From: CAVTBX01 sp963733135
GTDB lineage: Bacteria > Actinomycetota > Thermoleophilia > Gaiellales > Gaiellaceae
Reading direction: 5' to 3'
Assembly (NCBI GenBank): GCA_963733135.1
Contig: CAVTBX010000008.1
Span: 379,586 to 443,585, forward strand
DNA length: 64,000 nucleotides
This document shows positions 49,655 to 57,965 of the stretch, piece after piece (position 1 is the first letter of the stretch; each line of letters opens with the position of its first letter). The position numbers were made by a program, and so were the translations under genes. The notes beneath the pieces were generated by a model, which was given only the letters and a program-made list of their open reading frames with translations, was not told the origin of the DNA and ran no database searches.

Positions 49655-50475
49655 ATGGGCGAGCACGTACAGGTGGATGAGCTCGAGATCTGGGTCGAGC
49701 AGGTTGGCGAGGGGCCGGATGTTCTCCTGATCGGGGGCCTGGGCGACACTGTCGAGTCATGGCAGTTCCAGCTCGACGGGCTCGCCGACCGATACCGCCT
49801 GACCGCATTCGACAATCGCGGGGCGGGGCGAACGGCCATGCCGGACGGTCCGGCCTCGGTGGGAGCGATGGCCGACGATGCGGCCGGCGTCCTGCGGGCG
49901 CTCGATATCTCCTCCGCCCACGTGGCCGGGTTCTCCGCGGGCAGTTTGATCGGGCAGGAACTCGCGCTCCGCCACCCCGCCCTCGTGTGCAGCCTCCTTC
50001 TCCAGGGCACTTGGGCAGAGCCCGACCATTACCTTCGCTCCTGGGCGCAGTGCGTGGGCCGTCTGGCGGAGTCGGCCTCGAGCGAGCGCGCGTTCCTCGA
50101 GGACTTCTTCCTGTGGATCTACACGGCTCGGGCGCACAGCGAGGGAGTCGTCGACCAGTTCATCGAGGAGGTGCTCGCTTTTCCGCACAAGCAGTCGACG
50201 GAAGACCTGCTGAAGTTCCTGGACGCGTTTTCTTCGCGCCAGACACGGCCGACCGAGCCGACCGCCTCCGGGAGATCTCCGCGCCGACGCTCGTCCTGGC
50301 CGGCGGTCGCGACCTGGTCGGTCGCCCGGAGCTAGGCCGCGCGGCCGCCGAACTCATCCCCAGCGCCCAGTTCGAACTCCAGGAGAACGAGGCCCACCAG
50401 CCCTTCCAAGAGATTCCAGACGAGTGGAACACCCGAGCCGACGCGTTCTGGCGGGAGGTAGAGGCCCGGGGCTGA
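49655..50475 (+). CDS. Alpha/beta hydrolase, one-base frameshift
   Basis: Serine hydrolase fold: PDVLLIGGLGDTVESWQFQL (oxyanion region), LTAFDNRGAGRTAMPDGPAS, and the nucleophile elbow HVAGFSAGSLIGQELALRHP. The frame shifts at about 50233. Adding one base joins LLKFLDAF to FFAPDTADRADRLREISAPT, LVLAGGRDLVGRPELGRAAA and NEAHQPFQEIPDEWNTRADA, which carry the acid and histidine. Span 821 bases, one short. Repaired length is about 273. AAAGAGGTGAATG gives a good ribosome site. Substrate unknown. Confidence 0.83.
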
Positions 50476-50477
50476 CC

Positions 50478-50777
50478 GCGGCCTACATGCGCCCGGCGCT
50501 CCCCCGTGCCCGCAGCGAGAAGCCGTTCCGGCCCTAGCACGATCTCCGGCACACGGCGCTCACGCACGATGCCGCGGCGGGCAACCCGCGGCCCTACGTG
50601 CCGCTCAAGGCCGCCCACTCGCAGGGCTCCATAACCGAGCGGTACATCCATGCCGCCCAGGTGCTCTGGCCCGGCGAGGCTGCGAAGAGCGAGGCACGGA
50701 TGTTCGGCGTGCTCCCGGACGAGAGCGCCCGATCGGCCTCTCTCAGGAGTTGTACTGGCCGGCGGGCTCCGCCTTGA
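50478..50777 (+). pseudogene. Remnant of a tyrosine recombinase (C-terminal catalytic part)
   Basis: A frame directly after the hydrolase stop reads SEKPFRP, an in-frame TAG (50535-50537), then HDLRHTALTHDAAAG, LKAAHSQGSITERYIHAAQV and EAARMF-like residues. The HxLRH and ERYIH elements are the catalytic HxxR and the nucleophile tyrosine of phage-type integrases. The N-terminal two thirds are absent. It lies about 500 bp from tRNA-fMet, the usual kind of attachment target. The 3' end overlaps the small minus-strand gene. Confidence 0.75.
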
Positions 50778-51016
50778 CTGGCGGACCCTGGAGTTCCGGC
50801 CTCCTGGAAGATTGCCGGGACCTCGGGATCGGCGATGAACTTCTCGTAGTCCTCCACCTCCCAATCGAACGCCACCCACACCCTGCTGGCGTCTTCGGGA
50901 TCGCGGAAGACCCGGGAGCCCTTGGACCCGTGCTCCTTCCTCTTCTCGGCCCCCTTGGTCGAGAAGGTCTGCAGGAACTGATCGAAGTCGGCGACCTTGG
51001 CACTGGACAGGATCAT
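50743..51016 (-). CDS. Small ABM-like protein, one-base frameshift
   Basis: From ATG 51016: ILSSAKVADFDQFLQTFSTK, GAEKRKEHGSKGSRVFRDPE, RVWVAFDWEVEDYEKFIAD, PEVPAIFQEA. One extra base near 50800 then shifts the frame. Removing it gives ELQGPPVKAEPAGQYNS and a TGA at 50743. The repaired protein is about 91 residues and resembles small actinobacterial proteins with the ferredoxin-like monooxygenase fold. Without repair the frame runs on through the integrase remnant. Confidence 0.65.
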
Positions 51017-51205
51017 CTCTCCTCCTCTGCTCCGTCGGGTGAGCTCGCCTGCGTCGGTGTCACGACACTACGCCTACTCCGAGTGCGCGGGCAAGCTGGC
51101 GAAACTTCATCGCGGCCAAATCGGGCGGTTGCCCGGACAGCTGATTCGGCCGAGGCCAGTCGGTAGCAAAACCGGTAGCAACCAGCCGCCAGCCCTCGCG
51201 CCTAG

Positions 51206-51236
51206 AAACGAGAAAGCCCTGCGAGTGCAGGGCCTT
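51206..51236 (-). terminator. Terminator behind tRNA-fMet
   Basis: Minus-strand hairpin GCCCTGC-ACTC-GCAGGGC (51216-51222 with 51227-51233) followed by TTTCTCGTTT, six bases downstream of the tRNA 3' end. Confidence 0.8.
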
Positions 51237-51241
51237 CCAAG

Positions 51242-51315
51242 TAGCGGGGGCAGGATTTGAACCTGCGACCTCCGGGTTATGAGCCCGGCGAGCTACCTGA
51301 CTGCTCCACCCCGCG
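51242..51315 (-). tRNA. Initiator tRNA-fMet (CAT)
   Basis: 74 nt without encoded CCA. The sequence starts CGCGGGGTGGAGCAG, the anticodon arm CGGGCTCATAACCCG gives CAT, and the T-arm is GCAGGTTCAAATCCTGC. The acceptor stem has an unpaired 1:72 position (C1 against U72) and the GGG/CCC anticodon-stem pairs, both initiator hallmarks. A terminator follows. Confidence 0.95.
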
Positions 51316-51360
51316 TCGCGAGGCGGCAGTTTACCAAAGGCCGATCGTTACGATGCCGCG

Positions 51361-51684
51361 GTGCCCTGGTGGACGTGGGTCTCGCTCGGCGTGTTGCTTG
51401 CGGTCGGGCTCGGATCGGCTGCGGTGGCGGCCGTCCTGGCCCTTCGCACGTTTCGCGCGATTCGTGAGGTTCAGACCGGGCTTCTCGCGGCCGTGGAGCA
51501 ACTCGCCGGCGACGCCGAATCGCTCGCCGCGAGGGCCGAGCACGCGGCGGCTCGGGCGGAAGAGGTCGAGCGCCGTTTCGCCGACGTCGAGCGCTCGGCC
51601 GAGCGACTCGGTGTGCTCAGGTGGGCGCTCGGCGACAGCCTGGACGCGCTCACGCGCCTCCGGCAGGCCGCACCACGAAAGTGA
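51361..51684 (+). CDS. Membrane-anchored coiled-coil protein
   Basis: 107 residues from GTG 51361. One membrane helix (about 4-28, WWTWVSLGVLLAVGLGSAAV) is followed by a long alanine/glutamate-rich coiled coil (LLAAVEQLAGDAESLAARAE ... VERRFADVERSAERLG). It resembles DUF948-type small proteins. The TGA overlaps the ppx GTG as GTGA, so the two are translationally coupled. Confidence 0.75.
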   Translation: MPWWTWVSLGVLLAVGLGSAAVAAVLALRTFRAIREVQTGLLAAVEQLAGDAESLAARAEHAAARAEEVERRFADVERSAERLGVLRWALGDSLDALTRLRQAAPRK

Positions 51685-52641
51685 CACGCGTCGCGGTCGT
51701 CGACCTCGGCACGAACTCGACGCGGCTGCTCATCGCGGACGTCGACGGCACTGACGTCCGTGAGCTCGAGCGAAGACTGACGGTCACGCGCCTTGGCGAG
51801 GGCGTCGACGCGCGCCGCCGGCTCCTCCCGACCGCGATCGCGCGCGTACGGAACACCCTGGTCGACTATCGCCGCGCCGCCGAGAAGCTCGGCGCCGAGC
51901 GCATGCTTGCGGTCGCGACCAGCGCAGTTCGCGACGCCGAGAACGGCGAGGCGTTCCTCGGCGAGATCGAGTGGAGCTACGGGTTCGAGACCCTGCTCCT
52001 GTCTGGGGAGGACGAGGCGCTGACGACGTTCCGGGGCGTCTCGAACGGGCGCGCGGTCGGAGAAGGCACGGTGATCGTCGATGTCGGCGGCGGCTCGACC
52101 GAGCTGATCTTCGGCGGCTCGGGCCGGATCGGGTTCACGACAAGCCTTGACCTCGGCTGTGTCAGGCTCACAGAGCGATTCCTGCACGGCGATCCGCCGA
52201 CCGCCGAGGAGCTGGGGGCGTGCTCGCGACATGTGTCGCGAGAACCTCGCCGCCTGCCTTCCGGACGATCTGCGCCCGACCCACGCGATCGGAGTAGCCG
52301 GCACGGTGACAACACTGGCCACGCTCGACCTGGGGCTGGACGCCGAGGATCCCGAGCTCGTTCACGGCCATCGCCTCGCTCGAGGCTGGATCGAGGCCAC
52401 GCTGCGCGAGCTCGCGGACTCCCGAGTCGACGAGATCCGACAGCGCGGTGGGATCCATCCCGATCGCGCGCCTGTGATCGTCGCCGGGGTCGTCGCGGTC
52501 TTGGAGACGCTCCACTACTTCGGCCTTGAAGAGCTCGAGGTCAGCGAGCACGACCTCATGCACGGCGCCGCGCTCCTCGCCGCCGACCTCCCGGCTCCGC
52601 TCGAGGGGGACGCGCCGCCGGGCGCCTACACCTGCTGCTGA
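51681..52641 (+). CDS. ppx: Ppx/GppA exopolyphosphatase, one-base frameshift
   Basis: Phosphatase of the actin-like ASKHA fold, acting on polyphosphate or pppGpp. GTG 51681 gives VAVVDLGTNSTRLLIADVDG, LGEGVDARRRLLPTAIARV, VATSAVRDAENGEAFL and VIVDVGGGSTELIFG. At about 52222 the sequence CATGTGTCGCGAG has one extra base. Deleting the T gives HVRENLAACLPDDLRPTHAI, GVAGTVTTLATLDL, HGHRLARGWIEATL and LMHGAALLAADL. Span 961 bases, one over. Repaired length is about 319 residues, standard for the short bacterial form. Confidence 0.88.
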
Positions 52642-53054
52642 GCGCCTGACTCCACGGCGGCGGACAAGTCGGGCTCCGACTCCGCGTCCTCCGCCAGGCG
52701 GCGGACGAGCGGGCCACGAGGCAGCACGCCGAGGAAGCGCCCGTCCTCGACCACGACGATGCGCTCGAGGTCGTGGTCGCTCATCAGGCGCAGCGCCTCG
52801 TCGACGGGAGCGTCCGGGCCGATCGAGCTGACGTCGCCGTCCGCGACGTCCGCCGCGGTGGCCGAGCCGAGGTCGACGCCGGCAGCCAGCGCGCCAACAA
52901 TCGACTCCGGCGTGACGCAGCCGACCAGCCGATCACCTTCGACGACGAGGACGCTCTCGACGTTCGGGTGCGTGAGGAGCTCGGCGGCCTCGCGGACCCC
53001 GGCTTCGGCCTCGACGACTCTGGGATCGGCGACGATGGCCTCGCGGACGTTCAC
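52626..53054 (-). CDS. CBS-domain pair protein
   Basis: 142 residues from GTG 53054, which overlaps the glutamate dehydrogenase stop as GTGA. Two CBS units: VREAIVADPRVVEAEAGVRE with VESVLVVEGDRLVGCVTPES, and DGDVSSIGPDAPVDEALRLM with DLERIVVVEDGRFLGVLPRG. Stand-alone CBS pairs bind adenine nucleotides and modulate partners. The coupling suggests it could tune the dehydrogenase with energy state (inference). The 3' end overlaps ppx by 16 bp. Confidence 0.85.
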   Translation of the reverse strand: MNVREAIVADPRVVEAEAGVREAAELLTHPNVESVLVVEGDRLVGCVTPESIVGALAAGVDLGSATAADVADGDVSSIGPDAPVDEALRLMSDHDLERIVVVEDGRFLGVLPRGPLVRRLAEDAESEPDLSAAVESGAQQQV

Positions 53055-54346
53055 GGGTAGATCCCACGTGCGCCGAGCGCGCCGGCGACCTCGCGGATGC
53101 TCGTGACGAGCGCCGCTCGACGCAGGGAGAGCGACTCCTCGTCGGCCAGCGTCCAGACGCGGCTCAGCGCGTCCCGCATCAGATCGCCGAGGCGGGTCCG
53201 GATCTCCTCCCGGCCCCAGAAGAGACGCTGGATGTCCTGCACCCACTCGAAGTAGGAGACGGCGACGCCGCCGGCGTTCGTGAGGATGTCGGGCAGCACC
53301 GGGATGCCACGGTCGGCGAGGATGTCGTCGGCCTCGAGCGAGGTCGGGCCGTTGGCCCCCTCGGCGACGAGCCGAGCCGACAGGCGCCCGGCATTCGCGT
53401 CCGTGACCTGATTCTCAGTCGCCGCGAGGACGAGGACGTCGCAGGGAAGCTCGAGGAGCTCGGCGTTCGAGATTGCACTGGCCCGCGGATAGCCGGCGAG
53501 GTCGCCGTGCTCGGCGCGCCACCGGTCGACGTCCGCGAGGTCGAGCCCCTCCTGGCGATGGAACCCGCCGGCGATGTCCGAGACCGCGATGACGCGAGCC
53601 TGGCGCGCAGCCAGCTCGTGAGCCGCGACAGCGCCGACCTTGCCGTAGCCCTGAACCACGCAGGAGGTGCCCTCGAGCGTCCAGCCAAGACGCCGGATGG
53701 CCTCGTCGATGACGATGACGACGCCGATTCCGGTCGCCTCCGGTCGCAGCACCGAGCCTCCCACCGAGAGCGGCTTCCCGGTCACGATCTCCGGGACCGC
53801 GTGGCCGACCTGCATGGAGTACGTGTCCATCATCCAGGCCATCGTCTGCTCGTCGGTCGCCATGTCCGGGGCGGGGATGTCCCGTTGCGGCCCGATGATC
53901 GGCAGGAGCTCGGAGGTGAAGCGGCGGGTCAGTCGCTCCCGCTCGCCCGGCGAAAGATCGCGGGGCGTGCAGCGAACACCGCCCTTGGCGCCGCCGTACG
54001 GGAGTCGGAGGAGCGCGGTCTTCCAGGTCATCCACATCGCGAGGGCGGCGCATTCGCCGAGCGTCACGGCCGGGTCGTAGCGGATGCCACCCTTGGTGGG
54101 CCCGAGAACGCTCGAGTGCTGGACGCGATAGCCGGGGAAGACCGAGACGGTGCCGTCGTCACGGCGCACGGGAACCGACACCGACAGCGTCCGCTCGGGG
54201 AAACGGAGCACCTCGGCAACGCCGGCCGGGACGCCCGCGGGCTCGAGTGCGCCGTCGAGCTGGCCGAGCGCCGTTCGGAAGAGCGGGTCGTCGAGCTCCG
54301 GGGGCAAGGCCCCCGATGGGGCGGCGGTTTCGGCTGTCCCGGCCAC
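53051..54346 (-). CDS. gdhA: Glutamate dehydrogenase (Glu/Leu/Phe/Val family)
   Basis: 431 residues. It interconverts glutamate and 2-oxoglutarate plus ammonia. Signatures: YRVQHSSVLGPTKGGIRYDP (substrate lysine), MTWKTALLRLPYGGAKGGVR (catalytic lysine), GPQRDIPAPDMATDEQTMAW (catalytic aspartate), SCVVQGYGKVGAVAAHELAA (Rossmann loop), VAEGANGPTSLEADDIL and ILTNAGGVAVSYFEWVQDIQ. Hexameric NAD-type by length. Coupled to the CBS-pair gene downstream. Confidence 0.94.
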   Translation of the reverse strand: MAGTAETAAPSGALPPELDDPLFRTALGQLDGALEPAGVPAGVAEVLRFPERTLSVSVPVRRDDGTVSVFPGYRVQHSSVLGPTKGGIRYDPAVTLGECAALAMWMTWKTALLRLPYGGAKGGVRCTPRDLSPGERERLTRRFTSELLPIIGPQRDIPAPDMATDEQTMAWMMDTYSMQVGHAVPEIVTGKPLSVGGSVLRPEATGIGVVIVIDEAIRRLGWTLEGTSCVVQGYGKVGAVAAHELAARQARVIAVSDIAGGFHRQEGLDLADVDRWRAEHGDLAGYPRASAISNAELLELPCDVLVLAATENQVTDANAGRLSARLVAEGANGPTSLEADDILADRGIPVLPDILTNAGGVAVSYFEWVQDIQRLFWGREEIRTRLGDLMRDALSRVWTLADEESLSLRRAALVTSIREVAGALGARGIYP

Positions 54347-54355
54347 CTCGCGAGT

Positions 54356-54688
54356 CTACTTTTCCCCGTCGAGCGGCTCGACGTCGAGAACGAGCTCGTT
54401 CCTGCCCACCACGCGCACGCGCTCGCCCGTGTCCGCGCCCACCTCACAGCGCGCTTGCCAGAGCTCGCCGGCGAGCCGCACCTGCCCGACAGGCCGGCAG
54501 GGCTGGGTCACGACGCCGCGGGCACCCAGGAGCGTCTCCGCGCCGACCTGAACTCGCCGACGACGGGAAAAGCGGATCCAGAACGCGGTCTCGGCCACCT
54601 CGAACAGGGCGGCCGCAATGACCAGCACGACGCCCCACGGGCTCGGGACGAAGAGGAAAGCAGCGACGAGAGCGGCGATCAGGAGCAC
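54356..54688 (-). CDS. NfeD-like membrane protein
   Basis: 110 residues from GTG 54688. Longer extension runs through the tRNA and is rejected. Two membrane helices (VLLIAALVAAFLFVPSPWG, VVLVIAAALFEVAETAFWI) are followed by a C-terminal OB-type domain (LLGARGVVTQPCRPVGQVRL, VVGRNELVLDVEPL). NfeD short forms help organise membrane-bound SPFH/stomatin proteins, but no stomatin gene is adjacent. It ends nine bases before gdhA. Confidence 0.83.
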   Translation of the reverse strand: MLLIAALVAAFLFVPSPWGVVLVIAAALFEVAETAFWIRFSRRRRVQVGAETLLGARGVVTQPCRPVGQVRLAGELWQARCEVGADTGERVRVVGRNELVLDVEPLDGEK

Positions 54689-54719
54689 GGCGTCCGAGCT
54701 CGGTGGCTCATCGCGCCAG

Positions 54720-54803
54720 TGCCGGGGGTGGGAGTCGAACCCACACTGGCTCTCGCCACGGGGATTTTCAAGTCCTCTGCGTCTACCGTTCCGCCACCCC
54801 GGC
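54720..54803 (-). tRNA. tRNA-Leu-like gene with an eight-base anticodon loop
   Basis: 84 nt, class II. Acceptor GCCGGGG/CCCCGGC with A73, D-arm GGCGGAACGGTAGACGC (leucine type), variable arm TGGC-GAGA-GCCA, and T-arm GTGGGTTCGACTCCCAC. The anticodon arm reads GAGGA-CTTGAAAA-TCCCC, so the loop has eight bases instead of seven. Removing the G gives CTTAAAA, i.e. a UAA leucine anticodon. Removing one A would give UGA (serine), which conflicts with the leucine body. No CCA is encoded. Confidence 0.75.
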
Positions 54804-54812
54804 TCAGCCAGC

Positions 54813-55487
54813 CTACTGCTGGCCTGGTACGAGCGCCTCGACCGGGACGGGCTCAGGCCCGTCACCTCGGTGCAGGTCGAGGAAGCTCGAGAACGCTTCC
54901 TCGTCGAACCGCTCGCACGTCTGGAGATGCGTCCATGCGGTCAGGGCGATTCGGTTCTCCAGCTCCGGCTCTGCCTCGATCAGATCGGGCGAGAGCGGCG
55001 CAACGAGCAACCCGTTCGGATCCTCGCGATACCAGGCGAGGATCTCCGTGACGGTCGCCTCGGGAACCTCGGGCCCGTACTGGACGATCACGCCGCCGTG
55101 CTCCAGATTGTGGACGACCTTCTCCTCCGGAACGGGGTCGTCGTACGTGCCCCAGACCGCGGGCGCAAGCGGCTGCGGCTGGTGGGGACCGCTCGTTGCC
55201 GGCGTCGAGTTGTACTCGAAGTCCTCCTGAAGCTCCTGCACGTGGTTCCGACCCTGAGAGGAGAACTGCTCGCGCGTGCACCCAGCGGCGGCCAGGGCCT
55301 CCTGAGCGCCGTCTCCGCGGCCCACGAGGAACGAGCTCACGCCCGCGACAACGAGCAAGAGGAGCGCACCGCCCGCGATGAAGTACATGCGCCGGCGGCG
55401 GTCGTGACGTGGCGCAGCGGTGCGACGTTTCGGGGACTGCACCGGACGCGGCGGCGCCGGCGTCCGGCTCTTGGATTTCTTGGCCAC
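54813..55487 (-). CDS. DUF3105 membrane-anchored protein
   Basis: 224 residues. A basic N-terminus (about 1-33), one membrane helix (MYFIAGGALLLLVVAGVSSF) and an external DUF3105 domain with its signature TSGPHQPQPLAPAVWGTYDD and VVHNLEHGGVIVQYGPE. A cysteine pair (GCTREQF, LQTCERF) may bond. Function of the family is unknown; the HNLEHG motif suggests metal binding. It sits between the tRNA and dinG. Confidence 0.88.
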   Translation of the reverse strand: MAKKSKSRTPAPPRPVQSPKRRTAAPRHDRRRRMYFIAGGALLLLVVAGVSSFLVGRGDGAQEALAAAGCTREQFSSQGRNHVQELQEDFEYNSTPATSGPHQPQPLAPAVWGTYDDPVPEEKVVHNLEHGGVIVQYGPEVPEATVTEILAWYREDPNGLLVAPLSPDLIEAEPELENRIALTAWTHLQTCERFDEEAFSSFLDLHRGDGPEPVPVEALVPGQQ

Positions 55488-55522
55488 TGGGGAAGCGGAA
55501 CGCTAGCAAGCGACCTCAGAAG

Positions 55523-57412
55523 TCAGGCAATGGCACGGAGCTCCTCTGCGAAGAACTCCGCGACACCAGAAAGCTCGGAGACGACGGGACACGGTGGCAG
55601 GGCCGCGAGGAAGCGGCGGCCGTAGGCACGCGTGCGGATTCTCGGATCGAGGATCGCAACGACCCCGCGATCGTCGTGAGATCGGATCAGGCGGCCGAAC
55701 CCTTGGCGAAGCTGGAGGACAGCCGTCGGGAGGGCGTAGTCCGCGAACCAGTCGCCTCCGTCGCGGGCGATCCGCTCGCATCGACCCTCCACCAGGGGGT
55801 CGCCGGGAGCCGCAAACGGAAGCTTGTCGATGATCACGAGCGAGAGCGATTCGCCGCCGACGTCGACGCCCTGCCAGAAGGTCGCCGTCGCAAAGAGGAC
55901 GGACTCGACCTCATCGCGGAATCGTTCGAGCAGGCGCTCGCGCGGAGCGTCGCCCTGACAGAGGACCGGGTATGGGAGACGCGCGGCGACCCGCTCGACG
56001 AGAGCGTCGAGGCCCCGATATGACGTCGTCAGCACGAGCGCCCGCCCCCGCGAGATGCGGCAGAGCGCCTCGACCTCTTCGGCCAGACGGTCGTCGGCTC
56101 CAAGGGCGCGAGGCTCCGGGAGGTCGACGGGCGCATAGAGGAGCGACTGGGAGCGGTAGTCGTACGGCGAGGCGACCTCGATCTGCTGCACGCCCTCGAG
56201 ACCAAGTCGACGGCGGACCAGCGTCGGCTCGAGGGTCGCTGAGACCAGGATTGCCGTGATCGGGCGTTCCCACAGCTCGTCGCGCAGGATCTCCGACACG
56301 TCAACGGGCGCCCACGCCAGAGCGCTCGGCTCCGCCCATGAGACCCGATCCGGGTCGTCAAGTGTCAGGCAGGCCTCGAGATCCTCAGCCACCACGAGAG
56401 CCCGGCGGGCAACGGCGTCCGCATCGTCGGAGATCCCGGCGAGCCCTCGCGAGAGATCACCAAGGGCTGCCGCGAGCGCCAGGATCGCGTCCAGGACGGG
56501 GGCGAGGGCGCCCGCAGTGAGGCGTACGCGCCCGGCAGGAGGTTCCAGCTCGCCGAGGACGAGCATCCCCAGCCGATCGATGTCGGCGAGCGCCCCGAGC
56601 GGCGCCGCCGCACTCTGCTCGCGGCAGGCACGCTCCGCATCGCGCGCGAGCAGACGCAGGCGGGCCAGCGAGACTCGACCTCCGAACCACGTTGCCGCCG
56701 CCTCCTCGAGCCGATGCGCTTCGTCGAAGACGACGGCGTCGTGCTCGGGAAGGATCCCCGCCCCGTCAGCGCGCCCACGCAGCGCCACGTCGGCGAGGTA
56801 GAGCGCGTGGTTCACGATCACGAGCTCTGCCTCACCCGCAGCCGCACGAGCCCGCTCCGAGAAGCACGTTCGCGCGTGCTCGCAGCGCCGCCCCAGACAG
56901 CGATCACCGCCCACGGAGACTTCTCCCCAGAGAGACGGGCTCGGCTCGAACTCGAGCTCGGCACGATCTCCGGTGGCTGTGGACGCAACCCAGTCCCGCA
57001 TCCGCTCGTACTCCTGGGCGTCCTCGGCGGAGCGAAAGAGTGCCGGGCCTGCGCCCGCAAGAAGCTCGAGGCCGTGCAAGCTCTTGCGACAGAGGTAGTT
57101 CGCGCGACCCTTCAGGACACTGGAGCGGATCGGTCGTCCGAGCGCGGCGGCGGCCACCGGAACGTCCTTGGCAAGTAGCTGATTCTGGAGTGCCTTCGTG
57201 GCCGTGGACACGACGACCCGTTGGCCCGAGAGGAGCGCCGGCACGAGATACGCAAGGCTCTTGCCTGTGCCCGTGCCGGCCTCTGCGAGCAGGTGCTCGT
57301 CGCGAGCCAGGGCGGTCGCCACCGCCTCCGCCAGAACAGCCTGCTCCGCCCGGGGCTCGAAACCGGGCAACACCCCTGCGAGCGGGCCGGAATCTCCGAA
57401 GAAGGTCTCCAC
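55523..57412 (-). CDS. dinG: DinG-type ATP-dependent helicase
   Basis: 629 residues from GTG 57412 (VETFFGDSGPLAGVLPGFEP), the usual DinG opening; longer in-frame extension is low complexity. Helicase motifs: LAEAGTGTGKSLAYLVPALL, VVSTATKALQNQL, VIVNHALYLADVA, VVFDEAHRLEEAAATWF (DEAH), ILVSATLEPTLVRRRL, ALVLTTSYRGLDALVE, FATATFWQGVDVGGESLSLV, QGFGRLIRSHDDRGVVAILD. Cysteines around GDRCLGRRCEHARTCFSE fit the XPD-like iron-sulfur domain. Role: unwinding damaged DNA or R-loops. Confidence 0.93.
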   Translation of the reverse strand: METFFGDSGPLAGVLPGFEPRAEQAVLAEAVATALARDEHLLAEAGTGTGKSLAYLVPALLSGQRVVVSTATKALQNQLLAKDVPVAAAALGRPIRSSVLKGRANYLCRKSLHGLELLAGAGPALFRSAEDAQEYERMRDWVASTATGDRAELEFEPSPSLWGEVSVGGDRCLGRRCEHARTCFSERARAAAGEAELVIVNHALYLADVALRGRADGAGILPEHDAVVFDEAHRLEEAAATWFGGRVSLARLRLLARDAERACREQSAAAPLGALADIDRLGMLVLGELEPPAGRVRLTAGALAPVLDAILALAAALGDLSRGLAGISDDADAVARRALVVAEDLEACLTLDDPDRVSWAEPSALAWAPVDVSEILRDELWERPITAILVSATLEPTLVRRRLGLEGVQQIEVASPYDYRSQSLLYAPVDLPEPRALGADDRLAEEVEALCRISRGRALVLTTSYRGLDALVERVAARLPYPVLCQGDAPRERLLERFRDEVESVLFATATFWQGVDVGGESLSLVIIDKLPFAAPGDPLVEGRCERIARDGGDWFADYALPTAVLQLRQGFGRLIRSHDDRGVVAILDPRIRTRAYGRRFLAALPPCPVVSELSGVAEFFAEELRAIA

Positions 57413-57547
57413 GTCCAGGTCAGCGTAAGGAGTCGTCCGGTCAGGATACGAACATCTGTTCGTCGTGTCCAGATGTCTCGAATCGCCATGGCCAGCGGAG
57501 GCGTCGCCGAAAAAGCCGCTCTTTGCGACGAGCCCTGTGGGGTGCGC

Positions 57548-57577
57548 TTGACGAGGAGCCTCCTTCTCTCCTATTGT
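57548..57577 (+). promoter_or_regulatory. Sigma-70 promoter upstream of the CsbD-like gene
   Basis: TTGACG (57548-57553) and TATTGT (57572-57577) with an 18-bp spacer. The predicted start is about 57584, immediately before a terminator-like hairpin. Confidence 0.6.
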
Positions 57578-57584
57578 CCCCGTG

Positions 57585-57629
57585 CCAGATCCGGTAGGCC
57601 TCACGGCTCGCCGGATTTGGCGTTTTTTA
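57585..57629 (+). terminator. Promoter-proximal terminator/attenuator hairpin
   Basis: CCAGATCCGG (57585-57594) pairs with CCGGATTTGG (57611-57620) with one G-U pair. An inner GCC/GGC pairing and then CGTTTTTT follow. It is a full intrinsic terminator only some 45 bases after the predicted start site and 50 bases before the CsbD-like ATG. Confidence 0.75.
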
Positions 57630-57678
57630 TGGGCTTTCTGCGGGAACGGTGGCCCTGCAATCCAACTGGGAGGCTCCA

Positions 57679-57882
57679 ATGGGCTGGCTCGACAAGGTGC
57701 TAGGACGAGGAAAGCGCACAGCAGGCGAGGCAATGGACTCACCGTCGATGCGCGAAGAAGGGCGACATCAGGAGGCAGCCGGCCGCGCGGAGGACACGGC
57801 GGATCGCCATGCCGACCTCGCCCAGGACGCGCGTGAGCGAGAAGCGCAGGAACGCGCAGAGGCCGACCGCCCCACGCCCTAG
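57679..57882 (+). CDS. CsbD-like small stress protein
   Basis: 67 residues: MGWLDKVLGRGKRTAGEAMD, EEGRHQEAAGRAEDTADRHA, then an Ala/Glu/Arg-rich helix. The layout (short amphipathic start, then charged helical repeats with A-x-G-K/R-A-x-D) is that of CsbD and related microaggregate-binding proteins made under general stress. Expression may be controlled by the terminator-like hairpin between its promoter and the ATG. Confidence 0.7.
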   Translation: MGWLDKVLGRGKRTAGEAMDSPSMREEGRHQEAAGRAEDTADRHADLAQDAREREAQERAEADRPTP

Positions 57883-57965
57883 CTCGCTCCGCTCCTACCG
57901 GCTCCGTCCGGCCTGATCTCTAGCGTTTATCGGTCCATGGTTGGATCGAAGACAAGAGTGCTCGT

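Noticed and set aside
51017..51120. Short minus-strand ORF MKFRQLARALG (about 51,110) as a HicA-like toxin
   Set aside because: It ends after about 16 codons and has no partner; chance or a fragment.
54356..54865. A 169-residue version of the NfeD-like protein
   Set aside because: The N-terminal part would be translated from the tRNA gene; the GTG at 54688 begins directly at the first membrane helix.
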